From assembly GCA_025267735.1 (NCBI GenBank), contig CM046299.1:24888468-24952467 (forward strand): DNA of 64,000 bases, read 5' to 3'. Below the pieces are notes generated by a model that made no database searches, was not told the origin of the DNA, and saw nothing but the letters and a program-made list of their open reading frames with translations. Source of the stretch: Mactra quadrangularis (Eukaryota > Mollusca > Bivalvia > Venerida > Mactridae). The stretch's first letter is position 1. Each line of letters begins with the position of its first letter. This document shows, in pieces, positions 25,601-36,345 of the stretch. A program made the position numbers and the translations under genes.

Positions 25601-28600
25601 TCTTTAACCCATACTTTTTACTATTTCACAATTTTTAAGGCGGGATAACGAAGTGCGCCCACTTCCTCCCATAAGTAACCCATTCGTAAAAATGAATGTA
25701 CGTCATAATTAAAAACAACATCAGCAATCCATCAAAACTACCTTCATCATCATAATGATAATAAACAACCCCCAAAAAACAAATAAAAACTACCATCATC
25801 ATTATCATAATACATGTTGCTAAAAGCAACAATAAATAAAACTACCATTATTACTACATATACAACACCAATAGCAAATCAATATTTTCTTCATCATTAC
25901 CATCATCGATGAAATCACAAGTACAAAATCCGTTGTGAGTATAGGGGAGATATTATTTCAATAAAAACACAAATAGTATTTTTACGTGTATTTGGACAAC
26001 AAACATCTCAAAGACAAAATGTCCGAGATGACTTGTTAAAAACCAGCAGACCAAATTACAACATGTTCATAATCAAAAGTTCTGTTGATTCCTCTAGAAA
26101 TTTCTGATGATCAGAATCTCTCTGTCAATAAAAATCTGAAATGATACAAATAAAACAGTATTGAATCCCCCAGTTACACATACGCCTGACTTAAATCGGT
26201 CCTCCATCGGTTAATTATTTCTCTCATCTGATAGGTTGTCATCAGTAACTGCATTTCAGACTTTATGTGTAAAAGGGTATCGGCGATGGAGATTGGTGAT
26301 AGATCGTTTTTTTCGTTTTTTTTAATCCAGTTTAGCACGGAACCGACGAACACCGATTTAGCACTGACGTCTCCGATTAGCCGCCGATTTATCACTTATC
26401 ACATGCTATTGGGAAAACTAACCGCCTTTCCCATCAGTGATAATTGTACATCGGTGGCTTATCGGTGATATTGGTCATAGACAGCTTGTCAATCGGTAAT
26501 TCGTTTGAAAATTTTACCGATCGAGAATTTAAAACATTTAAACATCTCGATCGGTAAGTTTTTACCGATGAAATTCATCTTAGCATGTGATAAGTGATAA
26601 ATAGGCGGCTTATCGGTGATGTCGGTGCTGAATCGTCAGTTTCGTTCTTTACTGAAAAAAAAAACGAACAACCGATCTATCACCAATCACCATGTGTAAC
26701 TGGGCCCTAACGCAGGACTGTTGATCTGACTGAATATTTAAGTGGTTACAAGCAATCGCTTAAACTTTTTATGCATTGATCTTCTGTTTTTTTCATGACT
26801 GTTGGGAGAAAAAGACGGACGGCGATTTTTTGTGCCAGACTTTTATTTCTTGATTCTAAGTAGATGCGATGCAGCAATGCTTAATGCGCAAATTAAATCG
26901 ACATTGTATGAAATAACAAAGACACTAGAACAGCATATTGATACTTGATGCATTTTTATAAGACACACTTCTTTGAAAGTAAGCATTGCTTTGACCAAGT
27001 AATTCTCTTTTAGTCGTTGACAAAAATATACTTATGTATGAGTCACAGCGTGATATAAATTTTGTGTAAAAATAAAGTTCAAATCAGCATAGCCCATAGA
27101 CGAAAACCTTCAGATCATCTACATGTACAGCGGAAATATAGCGGAGAGTTTAAAAGTCTGATTATAACGAGATTGTATAAACTGGAAAAGAATAATTCTT
27201 CAACAATAAAATGAATGAGTTCTTACCATCTTTACAGTTCTTCTATCAGATGGGTTACACAGCATTAAACGTGTTCGTATAACATAATATAAAGGCCATT
27301 AAGCTTTCTTCCGAAATGCATTGCCTTTTGAACCGACTTGTAACGATAGCCTGAAAGGAAAACAATGATTTAATAAGTTAACAAATACATGAAATAGCTT
27401 AAGCTATAACGTAGTTTATACTTTCAATTCACAAAGTTCATTTGTGCTAAAAACAGAATATCTTAGAATGAATCGAGCTTGGACTTCCCACGTGACCAAA
27501 TATTGCCAGTAAACGTTTAAATAGAAAAGAAATATATTTCAGGTTTTTATGACTTGTCATAATGCATCGACGGATTTAAAATGAGAATTCTAAGTTTATG
27601 ACAAGAGTTAGCCGGGCGGCTTATTAAAAGAAAAAAAAACTATTCGATTTGAAACTTCAGAAACTACATATTAAATATATTTATCAGGGTTTTGAAATCA
27701 AGAGCTTGTTATCATGCATCCATCACACATCAGGCTCGCCATAAATAATAAGCTATCGGCGACACTTTAGGATGAGCTATGGATTCATTACATTAGAATA
27801 ATACAGATGATGAAGTTAAAGAACTTACCTTTAATATAAACTCCAATTTCCATTGATAATCCTGAGACAAAGAACCTTCAACACGCAAAATTGGCCGGTC
27901 TCTTTTTCAAACTAACACGATTCAATTTGGCCGCGACGAAATGAGCGATCACATCACATGGTTTGACGGACCAGTGAATATATCTGTACACATATCACGT
28001 GGAAGTATTATATAAAGGCTTAAGAGATTTGTAAGTGATTTTTTTTAAAACCCCATTATAGTCCTTTTTTCTCAATTGTCAAAGCTTGAATAATTTCACG
28101 GTGACTGGATGCATTTTTTATACTGACGGCCTTATTGTTATTAAAAATATCTTGACTAAAACATATCATACGACATAAGAAGCTTTACTCAATCATAATA
28201 CACACTTTCGGAAACTCATGGGTGTACTACGACAATAATTTTGACAAACGCATTCACCGAACAAATATCCATGTTTTGACAGTTGAGAAAAAACGAACAA
28301 TACTAATGCATGTCTTATTATTTTGTTAAGGTGTATAAAACACTGGTTCCGGTGCGAAGTAGGCTGCATGCAGGATTTGGAATCTAGTGTCCCTAAAGCA
28401 TTGCTGGTTTGAGTCGCATCTGAACTAGTAATACTCTACCTTGAAATTTCGACAATAACATCATGAGAAAGTAAATTGACAAAAATCCGTAATTTTTAGT
28501 AGAGTGAAACGATTAGTTAAACATTGAAACATCTTATATTTTCACTTAGCTAAAACTAAATAAGAAAAAACACATCTCGACGGTCGTTCGTTAGGATTTT

Positions 28601-31600
28601 TTACTCGCACTGATCACAGAAAGTCTTGTTGTATAGGCACCGTAATAATAACATAACTTAACAAGGGCCCTATAGGAACCCAATCTGATTAAAACCCGAT
28701 CTAAAATTTTCCGCTCGCCTACTCGCTAATTAAATTTAGATCTGGCCTTTTCCAAACGAAGGTCACGTTCAGGTGACATTTTCTCATCATAATATTAATG
28801 ACGAAATTGTTATGATACCTAACTTGTTTACATCGTCTACGTCACGCAATTTGAAATGAGCCGCTCAATCGCAGACTGTGAATAATTCCGCTGTTAAATT
28901 AGCATGCACACCTTGGTCTAAAAATAAAAATTACGAAATCAAAATGTGATTAATAGTGTTTTGTCTAGATGAAAGGTATGCATTGATTGGTCGACACAAA
29001 GTTCATCTCGACGTGACCTTCCACAGAGACAGTAGAGATCCTGTACGCTCTACAGGATATATGTTTACGGAGATTGTATAAAACCTTGGTTCCGTTGCGA
29101 AGTGGAGTTGAAACGAAACACATTACGTCTTTTCACTTAGCTAAAACTATGTAAGAAAAACCCACATCTACGGTCGTTCGTTAGGATTTTTTCACTGATC
29201 ACAAAAAGTCTTATTGTATAGGCACCGTAATAATAACATAACTTAACATGAACCCTATAGGAACCTTGAACTAAATAACTAAAACTTTAACTTACTTTGG
29301 TTGTAAGTACCAAAGTTGTTCCAATCACTTGTATCAATATAAGTACAATGATGACAACCAAGTTCTGAAAATAATAAACGAATAAATAAAATAAATATCA
29401 AGAATATTCAATATTAATAAATTATCTCGAGATGGAGACACAACTGATGTTGCACTCAAATAGGGAGGTGATGTTGGCTGTATATATTGTTGTTAGTGAC
29501 AACAAAATAAAATTACAAACATCAAAGTGTCTGACAAATATTAGAGTCAAAATGTTAGTAGTTCAGTTAAAAATTGTGCCATTTGGCATAATAATATGGA
29601 CAATATGTCCAAACAACTTAACTAAGTATTGAAATCCATTTGAACGATACCAAGCAATGTGTCATTGAGTAACAATGGATTTGTACAAAAAATACACATG
29701 TACTTTAAATTCCTACAGAATGAATATTAATGAGGTCAATGTGCTTCCCTTTCCCCCTCTCGCTCCCGGCCGCTCCCCGCTTCCCTCTTACTCTTTCTCT
29801 TCCCCGTGAAGCATTAATATCTTTTTATGTAAATGTATTTTTTTCTCTATTTTGTGTTTTTGTTTATAAACTGTACATTATAATTACTCATGTTTTATGT
29901 ATCATGATTTGAGGAATAAAGTTTTTTCTGTTCATTTCTGATAAAAAGGCCATATTGAATCTTCTTGTACTAAAGGGAGAGAACTCTTACAGTTAAAAGT
30001 ATAATTACTTACTATGACAATGTGTAGCAATTTAGGACATGTGCCAATCCAGCATCCAAATATACCTGTAAAATATTATAATATTGTAAATGTATTATAA
30101 GGCTAACTGTGGATGTTATCTCTAGAATGGTGGTTAGGTGAACTGTCCGTCTCAGTCTTATATATCAGCAAATATTATGTCCGAGCGTAATGCCGAAATC
30201 CTGCATTTTTCACATAGGAAAAATGATGAAACGCTACGAAGAAATAATAAATTAAGTTTACAACCAGACAGAGTATGTGTGTTATTGTGTTGATTTTTGT
30301 AATTTTTGTTTGTAGCAAGCTTACAATGTTTCTTGACACATTTTAAAGGAAATATTTCTTTTAAATGATTTAAAAAATAGATATTTGTTCTACATATCTG
30401 TTTCCACAAGATTGCATGATAATCACACTAAAATTTAAAAAATATGAAAGACAGGGGCTCACGGTAGTAAAATTAATCTGAAAACCGGCCCCGCAAAAAT
30501 TATGACTCAAAACGTGTTCAGAATGGGTGAATCTAATAAGAAAAAAACCAACATCAAAGAAATCTATTTACCCAAGCTTCCAATGATTATACCAAGACAA
30601 ATTAGAACTATAGAAGTATAGTTGTAGATAGTCCATACATCATAGCCTACGAAACTACTGGAGGGTAGAAGTTTGATCAACGGTGTTAAATAACCATTCA
30701 ACATTTCTGTGTGGAATCTTAGCACTCCACCAATTGACGACATCCCCAAACCTATTACCTGTAATATAAATACATATTGTTGTTAAATTTCATTTAACTG
30801 TCAGTAGCGCATACGCTTACCCCGCTTATTTAAATTTAATTGTTTGGTAATCCCCTTACATAGATACGAAAAACTATATTTATCGATCATGATTACAGAA
30901 TCGCTTTGGGAAAATTTAAATCAGCAGGGTTAATGTATGCGCCACTGATAGTTGAAAAATTATCGAACACCTGTAGCCTGTTCAATTACCATAAACGTTC
31001 CAAAACGTTCCGTAACGATACATTCGGAACTCCTCGGCCATTCGCTGAGAATAATCTTATCTAATATACAGATTTACGATCGTTAAGGCAATGAGTGGTG
31101 TTTCAAAATTTATGGACTAAAAACGAAACATCAATCATTGCCTGAACGATCGTATATTTGTTTACTTCAACACCGGTAGCTTCAATATAGCGTCTAAATA
31201 TGTCCGAGATTATTCGCAGCGAATGACCGAGGAGTTCGGAATGTATCGTTACGGAACGTGTTGGAACGTTTAGGGTAATTGAACAGGCTACTGCTAGACC
31301 AAACAAAAAGTTCGATTTTCTGAGATTTCCGGATTTCTGAGGTTTTCAATTTTTACAGAACATAACTAAACTAAGTACATTGTAGTCATTCATTGACCAG
31401 TCAAACTGAAAGAACTCTCTGATATAATGTTTTAATGTTGTAATACTTTCAGAATCTCTAAGAAGTTTTATTTTGTCCTAATTAGACAACTCCACTTTAC
31501 ATCACTTTCAAGTTCAAGCGTTATAACAGAAGAAGGATAACCGGGCTTGGAGGTAAGGTTCAATTTTCGGATATCGGAACCTCAGGATAAGAGAGGGGTT

Positions 31601-34600
31601 TAGACTTAATAAAAAGAGATCAAGTAAATTCGGGACCGTTGGAATGGTTCAGAATTGTGAGGGTTCCGGTTTTCTGAAGGCGTGGTGTTCTGAGGTTGTC
31701 TGCACTATGCTATACTAAAATATATACGAGAAGTTTTAAAGAGTTTAATCATCATAAGTTAGTCAGTTTTTTATTAAAATATTGTTAAAAAGTAAACATG
31801 TAGTTAAATATTACTATTGACTTTTACTTATATCATTTCCCTTTCAGTTTGTATTTAAGTGATTTCATAATGTATTATGACAGCCTACACATATAAAACT
31901 ATTGTCTCCCACGTGTCAAAATTCCATTAATATAACAATTCCAGTTAAAACAAACCATGCAGCCTCTTGCCATTGTTACAATAGATTAGTTACAAGTGTT
32001 CCTCAAATGCATTTTATAAGTAGGCTGTTTTAATTGATCACAATTCCGAAGGTTACTCGGTTATTCACACTGTTATGTCATTAGAACTATAGTCTATTTT
32101 TTCTCAACTGTTTCTTATAATAAGTTTAAATAATTTCACGCTGATTGAATACACACGATCAAAAAGCCCGAAGTCAACGCGAAATTATTCATGTATTGAC
32201 TGTTGAGAAAAAAACTATATCAATTGTGAGTATTATGTAATACTTGTACTTATGTAACTTAGACTACATTCATCCGTTTAAGTTAAAGTCCCCTAATGCA
32301 AAACTACATTCGTGACCAAAGAAAAATCTCAAAACTGGTACTAGTATCTGATTGTGCGTTGTATTTCTAAAGTTTTCAACTTACCATATTGTTCAATTAT
32401 ATTTACTGATATTTTGTCAAACTCATCGCAGCGATTACGTGTCTACTTTAACAAAGTCTATTTATTTTAAAAGGGAAATAACCGCTCCGGGGAGTTATTT
32501 ATTTTGTATGAACAAATAAAATATTACACAAGTTTCATATCGAAGGGAGATAATAGCTCCCTTTCCTTAAAAGTTTTCGTTAGTGATTTTAGAGCAATAA
32601 TTTTTCATGGTTTTCAAATATATATATTTGAAAACCATGAAAAATGATTGCTCTAAAATCACTATCGAAAACCATATATATTAATGTCTGTTAATTGGCA
32701 TGAGGGGCATTCTACCCTAATAAGGTCTAATATATTGAACATCTATATTTCAGTTATTCATAAATTTGAAATATTGACATGTTTTAATGGTAATGAATGA
32801 ATTTTCGACAATATTTTTTCTAGATTTTTTTTTATTCCGTTGTCTATTCAAATACATGTATTATGTACCTAAAAAATCACCGAACTGCCACATTTAAAGA
32901 CTACACACTTTTCTAACAATAGATAAATTTTTATGTAAATTTTATGCTGCCCACAAACGGAAAGGTATTTTGTTAGCATTAATGTCATCTAAATTATAAA
33001 TGTCTGATGTGACTGCCATCATATAGACACGTTAAAAACAACTCCATTGTTAAATATACGCAGCTTTGAAACTCTTTAGTCAACCATACAATTGGCACTG
33101 AAGAACCCAGGCTTGCTTTATTTCACAATCAATTGAACGATATTCCACGTTTCCGGCTTTAAGTAGCGCACCGCACAATTCTTCCAAAAATGCAAACAAA
33201 AACTGCAAGTACTTATAGTACAGACAGCGAATGCTAAATAGAAGTAGACCGATTGTTATCTTATATTTGATATGGGTCGTTGTATTGAATTGTTTGAGAC
33301 TCTGCAAATGTATTCGTATAAACTCTGTTCATAATACGCGAAATAATTTATTACATTTTCAAAGCTACGAGATGAAAACCGAAAATAAAATTTGAAGGCC
33401 ATTATATTAAATTGATTTTGCACACATTCCGGTTAAAAATCGGTCATGTGACTTATGGAAGATTCCCTATTACCTGAATGAAGCATTTTTTTAAAACTAG
33501 CGTATGTGCGTATGTATTTGACTTCAACAAAAATAAGGATATATCAAGTCAAACGTACCCGACATATTCCCGAAATACTGCAAACATTAATTTAATCTGA
33601 TTAAAAACCGATCTTAAATTTCCACTCGCCAACTCGCTAATTTAGATCTGACTGTTTCGTTATGAGAGTCACGTTCAGGTAACCTTTTCTCATTATAATA
33701 TTCATGACGCAATCATTATGTTTAGTAACTTGTTTATATCGGCTACCTCACGCATTTGAAATGAGCCGTCAAATCACAGCCGCTGTGAGTAACACCACCG
33801 TCAAATTGGGTCTCGAACATCGGTCTAAAGTAGAAATTACGAAATTACGAAATAACAATGCTAATAATATTGTTTCGTCTAGATGAAAGCTACGCATTGA
33901 TTGATCGACACTAAGGTCATCTCGACGTGACCCTCCTAGCAAACATTAGAGATCTTGAGACCCCCTTGCTTAGATAGCTTTGCTCGGACGGTTATTTAGC
34001 GTTGCATAAACTTTGGTGGAGCGGTTGTAAGCGTTTTATGAGCAGACACAGGATTGCTTGAACATTGTCGGGCGTTGATTCAGCAATTTATTGCGGTGAT
34101 GAACTTTGGTTTGGCGTTGGTATGGAGGTGTCGGAGCGGGACTTGAACTAGGCTATAAATTCGAGGAGAAGTGAACCCAGAAGCCCATTTGGATGGGCAC
34201 ATTTAGAACTTCAAATCGATCCGTTTAGCTCCGTAGTCAAAGCGATATGCCGCAACTTGAACCAACTTTGAACGCTCGCTGAGCCAACGCCCGCATGCGC
34301 AGAACGCCGCTCTATCAACGCACGCGTCACCGCTAAACCAATGCTCACTACCGCTCCTTACCGTTAAGTCAACGCTATAGCAACACCGGCTGAAGCGGCG
34401 CACCGCTAAGGCAACGCTAGTGTGTTTTCACATTTTGTGCGCGGTCATGGGCGTTGTCGAAATTCGGTTTCCTTTCCCTGCCGTTCAAGGAACGCTCCGA
34501 CAAAGTTCCGGCGGTGTGACTCGGCCTTTACTTGTTGCACGCGTGGAGCGTGCGAAAATGTTTTGACACTTATAGCTATATATTTTCCTGTAAATATATA

Positions 34601-35617
34601 TTGATAGAAAAAAACTTTGCTTGGTCCATCAGCATTAAGCAAAATGTTTAATGTTTAAAGCCAGATGTATTACATTTTTACATAGGTTGCTATAATGTCA
34701 ATCTCCGTAAACAAATATCCTATTGCTATAATATATTGCCGCCCGGCTAGCTCAGTTGGTAGCACGCAAGTCTACTGATCGAGGGGTCGTGGGTTAGATT
34801 CCCGGGCGGGGCATACTTTCGTGGAGCTTGGTCCTGAAATTATTTCTACGGCTATTTTCCCTCCGACCAATGATTTTAATTATGTAGGGCAGTTGTCAGA
34901 CACTGACGAAAGTATGCGCTTAGTAGTTGGTTAACAGCTAAATCCAGAGATTAAGCCTTTCCAGGAACAGTGGGTAGGTTGATTGACCGCCGTTATATGA
35001 CCTATACAATGTGTTGCTACGGCGTTAAATTTAACAAAAACAAACAAACAAACAAACAAAGCTATAATATATGTATAGTGAGCCCTGAACAGTCTTATAC
35101 TTCAATCACAGCAATACTCATTGAATTTGATATATTAAACCATAACAGATAACAAATTCATTTCATTGTTATTAAATGTATACCGTCTGTGACATAAAAA
35201 TCTTACAAAATGAATTATCGTTATCAATTTAATAAGTTTGCAGTTGAAAGTCCGAAATGTTGAAAAAATAATTATAATATAATATAATTTTCAGAGCGTA
35301 TACAATATTCTTTATTATAAATTCATATTTAGAATTAACAGGCCTAAGAATTGCCGTATCATAAATGTTTACTGGTTGTAACTTACGATGACATTCATTT
35401 TTTGATGTCAACGAGAAGTCGGAACGTTGTAACAAAAATACTGTAAAATATGCTGAAGTTTTGATTATTTCTATTTTGTTAATTTGATATTTACTATAGC
35501 ATGCAAATTTAAACTTTCACACCGAGTGAAAAATTATTTTATAGGGAGAAAAGAACATTTTCTTACCGTGAGAAGAACACTGTTCATAAGAAGTATCGCT
35601 TTCTTACACAAATTCAT
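22522..35617 (-). CDS. Tetraspanin gene (nine recognised exons)
   Basis: Encodes a four-pass membrane protein of the tetraspanin family, about 306 residues, which organises membrane microdomains with integrins and other partners. Coding exons on the minus strand are 35567-35617, 30572-30758, 30013-30065, 29296-29364, 25185-25242, 24898-25008, 24308-24511, 23764-23847 and 22522-22626. TM1 is split over exons 1 and 2 (MNLCKKAILLMN start), TM2 over 2 and 3, TM3 lies in 4 and TM4 is split over 8 and 9. The large extracellular loop has the family pattern CCG, CC, C, C (six cysteines) with several NxT/S sites. All junctions use GT-AG sites in matching phase except exon 4 to 5, where exon 4 ends in phase 0 and exon 5 can only start in phase 2. 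A missed small exon or unusual splice site is likely there. The subfamily is not assigned. Confidence 0.9.
22697..22920. mobile_element. MITE in the last tetraspanin intron
   Basis: Inverted ends GGCCACAACAARTTGATCAT, 224 bp apart. Two direct GAGCGAGCGA blocks lie inside. A TA next to both ends suggests a TA target site. Non-coding. Confidence 0.7.
23194..23415. repeat. Foldback sequence in the last tetraspanin intron
   Basis: TTTTCACAAAAAATCTTACGA at its left and TCGTAAGACTTTTTGTGAAA at its right are inverted copies about 180 bp apart. Probably a decayed miniature transposon. A smaller inverted pair (GATCGTAAC / GTTACGACC) lies at 23054-23123. Confidence 0.5.
23764..23847 (-). CDS. Tetraspanin exon 8 (last loop cysteine, start of TM4)
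   Basis: 84 bases in phase 0 encode NCYDKLCTYLRHY, then the start of TM4 (SLFMYTSCGGSILFE), ending at GAG|GTATGG. An 84-bp exon at this place ending after an acidic or polar residue inside TM4 is a known tetraspanin gene feature. Confidence 0.88.
24308..24511 (-). CDS. Tetraspanin exon 7 (large extracellular loop, CCG motif)
   Basis: 204 bases, phase 0 to 0. It starts FSCCGSVNWTDF and contains VTCCQ and DENC, the diagnostic cysteine order of the loop. NFT, NGT and NCT are possible N-glycosylation sites. Donor GAA|GTAAGT. Confidence 0.93.
24898..25008 (-). CDS. Tetraspanin exon 6 (loop helices before CCG)
   Basis: 111 bases, phase 0 to 0, ending in VAWNYMFVE just before the CCG exon. Clear acceptor (ATATTTCCAG) and donor (GAG|GTGAGA). 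Confidence 0.88.
25185..25242 (-). CDS. Tetraspanin exon 5 (start of the large loop)
   Basis: Encodes SLTDKVRAKLIILATSNFT and joins exon 6 in frame with donor ACT|GTAAGT. The DKV block sits where tetraspanins have RDKV after TM3. The only usable acceptor (CTCCAAAAG) is weak and gives phase 2, which does not match exon 4. Confidence 0.7.
25995..26052. repeat. Hairpin repeat copy (AACAA / TTGTT type)
   Basis: Related to the three tandem copies at 49014-49232. The arms AACAA / TTGTT and CATCTC / GAGATG enclose a short loop. It lies in a tetraspanin intron. Confidence 0.65.
26168..26704. mobile_element. Long foldback element
   Basis: The two halves are largely reverse complements: CCCAGTTACACAT with ATGTGTAACTGGG at the ends, GGTGATAGATCG with CGATCTATCACC, and CCGATTTATCACTTATCACA with its complement further in. 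The centre holds a CGATCGGTAA-type palindrome. It has no reading frame. Copies of this kind are usually non-autonomous DNA transposons. Confidence 0.8.
27227..27350 (-). other. Well-spliced but non-coding candidate exon
   Basis: A strong acceptor (TTTTCCTTTCAG) and donor (GATG|GTAAGA) bound 124 bases with stops in all three frames. It could be a 5'UTR exon of an alternative tetraspanin transcript or a non-coding exon. A similar 33-bp candidate (CTTTGTCTCAG acceptor, AAAG|GTAAGT donor) lies at 27829-27861. Confidence 0.35.
28059..28302. mobile_element. MITE, TTTTTTCTCAAC family, copy A
   Basis: Ends TATAGT, TTTTTTCTCAATTGTC and the inverted ACAGTTGAGAAAAAA. The interior (CACACTTTCGGAAACTCATG) matches copy C at 48694-48940. 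It lies in a tetraspanin intron. Confidence 0.75.
28570..28692 (+). repeat. Direct duplication, copy 1
   Basis: Matches 29150-29272 (CGGTCGTTCGTTAGGATTTT, ATAGGCACCGTAATAATAAC, CCCTATAGGAACC). The two copies are about 580 bp apart in the same orientation. Confidence 0.75.
28693..29043 (+). repeat. Interspersed repeat, copy 1
   Basis: Matches 33593-33957 over about 350 bp with many substitutions (TAATCTGATTAAAAnCCGAT, GGTCACGTTCAGGTnACnTT, AAATGAGCCG, CATCTCGACGTGACC). No inverted ends or coding frame. Type of repeat unknown. Confidence 0.75.
29150..29272 (+). repeat. Direct duplication, copy 2
   Basis: Partner of 28570-28692. It is preceded by a degraded copy of the sequence that precedes copy 1 (GTATAAAACnnTGGTTCCGnT), so the duplicated unit begins further left. 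Confidence 0.7.
29296..29364 (-). CDS. Tetraspanin exon 4 (TM3)
   Basis: 69 bases, phase 0 to 0, encode the hydrophobic NLVVIIVLILIQVIGTTLVL. Acceptor TTATTTTCAG, donor AAA|GTAAGT. Confidence 0.88.
30013..30065 (-). CDS. Tetraspanin exon 3 (end of TM2, small cytoplasmic loop)
   Basis: 53 bases, phase 1 to 0, encode IFGCWIGTCPKLLHIVI. The GCWIGTC block matches the conserved cysteines at the cytoplasmic end of tetraspanin TM2. Confidence 0.9.
30572..30758 (-). CDS. Tetraspanin exon 2 (TM1 end, small loop, TM2)
   Basis: 187 bases, phase 0 to 1. It encodes VIGLGMSSIGGVLRF, the small extracellular loop and TM2 (TSIVLICLGIIIGSLG). Acceptor TTATATTACAG, donor TTGG|GTAAAT. Confidence 0.92.
30793..30956. 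mobile_element. MITE, GCGCATAC family, copy 1
   Basis: Inverted ends ACTGTCAGTAGCGCATACG and GTATGCGCCACTGATAGTT, with ATTTAAAT at the inner border on both sides. Four relatives lie at 48441, 49497, 50102 and 55486. Confidence 0.8.
30973..31291. mobile_element. Foldback element with about 84-bp inverted repeats
   Basis: The left arm runs from GTAGCCTGTTCAATTACC (30973) to about 31057; the right arm is 31208-31291 with about five mismatches by eye. The 150-bp centre includes TTACGATCGTTAAGGCAATG and its near complement. No coding content. Part of it recurs in decayed form at 48070-48335. Confidence 0.82.
32088..32219. mobile_element. MITE, TTTTTTCTCAAC family, copy B (short)
   Basis: TATAGTCTATTTTTTCTCAA at the left and GAGAAAAAAACTATA at the right are inverted. 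Only 132 bp, with most of the interior seen in copies A and C missing. Confidence 0.72.
32581..32664. repeat. 84-bp near-perfect palindrome
   Basis: The arms of 42 bp meet at an AT-only centre (TATATATA) with one mismatch by eye. There is no spacer, so it would extrude as a cruciform or fold as a long hairpin. Confidence 0.92.
33593..33957 (+). repeat. Interspersed repeat, copy 2
   Basis: Diverged partner of 28693-29043, same orientation. Confidence 0.75.
33958..34737. repeat. GC-rich stretch with many GCGTTG words
   Basis: Unusually rich in CpG and in GCGTTG or CAACGC words (34000-34150 in one direction, 34260-34420 mainly in the other), with GGCGGTGTGACTCGGCC near the right end. This looks like a foldback DNA transposon, but clean termini were not found. 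The short frames on both strands reflect base composition. Confidence 0.5.
34738..35060 (+). repeat. tRNA-derived SINE, family S1, with 12-bp target-site duplication
   Basis: The head reads GCCCGGCTAGCTCAGTTGG with a B box degraded to GGGTTAGATTCCC, followed by the S1 body and an (AAAC)n tail. GCTATAATATAT occurs at 34725-34736 and 35061-35072 as target duplication. Confidence 0.92.
35567..35617 (-). CDS. Tetraspanin exon 1 (start codon, start of TM1)
   Basis: Encodes MNLCKKAILLMNSVLLT, the typical tetraspanin start with a juxtamembrane cysteine and an asparagine in TM1. Donor ACG|GTAAGA in phase 0 joins exon 2. The ATG is preceded by AACAAAA, a good context. Confidence 0.88.
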
Positions 35618-36086
35618 TTTTGTTTGTAGGTAAAATTTATCCCAAGTGTCTTTACTCAAAACATTTTCATTTGATTCTTACAACAGCGACGCATTAAACA
35701 CTTCACGTAATCAAACCACTTATCCACAGAACATTGTCTCCCACTCGACTTGAGTTTTAGAAAAATCTATACATAATAATAATAACCTAGTCTGCGAGTT
35801 TTACTGTGTTATTGTAAACATAGTTGCTATAACATTGTTTGTCTAAGCTGACGGCAAAATAACACTCATTAGTTTGACTGGAATCTCATAACTTAATAAA
35901 AATTAATAATAGTTTTAGTACTTTTATGTAACGTTTAACATATCATATGTACAAAATATTTATACAAATTGCGTCTGATAACAAATTATTTACTACTTAC
36001 TTACTTACTAATAAATTATTTTCATATAACATAATACTTTTTCTCACTCAAAATAAACATTGTAATGGATTTTAACAAGAACTAGA
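35618..36086. other. 5' flank of the tetraspanin gene
   Basis: Should contain the 5'UTR and perhaps the promoter on the minus strand. I see no clear TATA box or CpG-rich promoter. Confidence 0.4.
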
Positions 36087-36345
36087 AATGTTTGTTTGTT
36101 TGGTATAACGCCAAATAAAAGCAACATATTGTATATGTCATATTACGACGGTCAGTCAACTTTCTCACCGATCCCGAAAAGGCTAAATCTTTGGACTTAG
36201 CTGTTTCCAGATACTAGGCACATACTTCCAGCAGTGACTGGCAACTCTCCTACATACTTTAGAATGAGTGGTAGAACGGAGAATAGCCATAGAAATTATT
36301 TCATGACCAAACCCCACAAAAGTATGCCCCGCTCGGTAATCGAAC
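36087..36345 (-). repeat. 5'-truncated SINE, family S1
   Basis: Contains the tail and body of S1 in reverse (TGTTTGTTTGGTATAACGCC, TTATTTCATGACCAA, AAAGTATGCCCCGC) but stops before the A box. Confidence 0.75.

Larger units (their letters stand above)
31292..33592. other. Tetraspanin intron 1, mostly without features
   Basis: Apart from the MITE at 32088-32219 and the palindrome at 32581-32664, I see no exon or named element. The frame at 33080-33307 has no splice sites. Confidence 0.5.
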
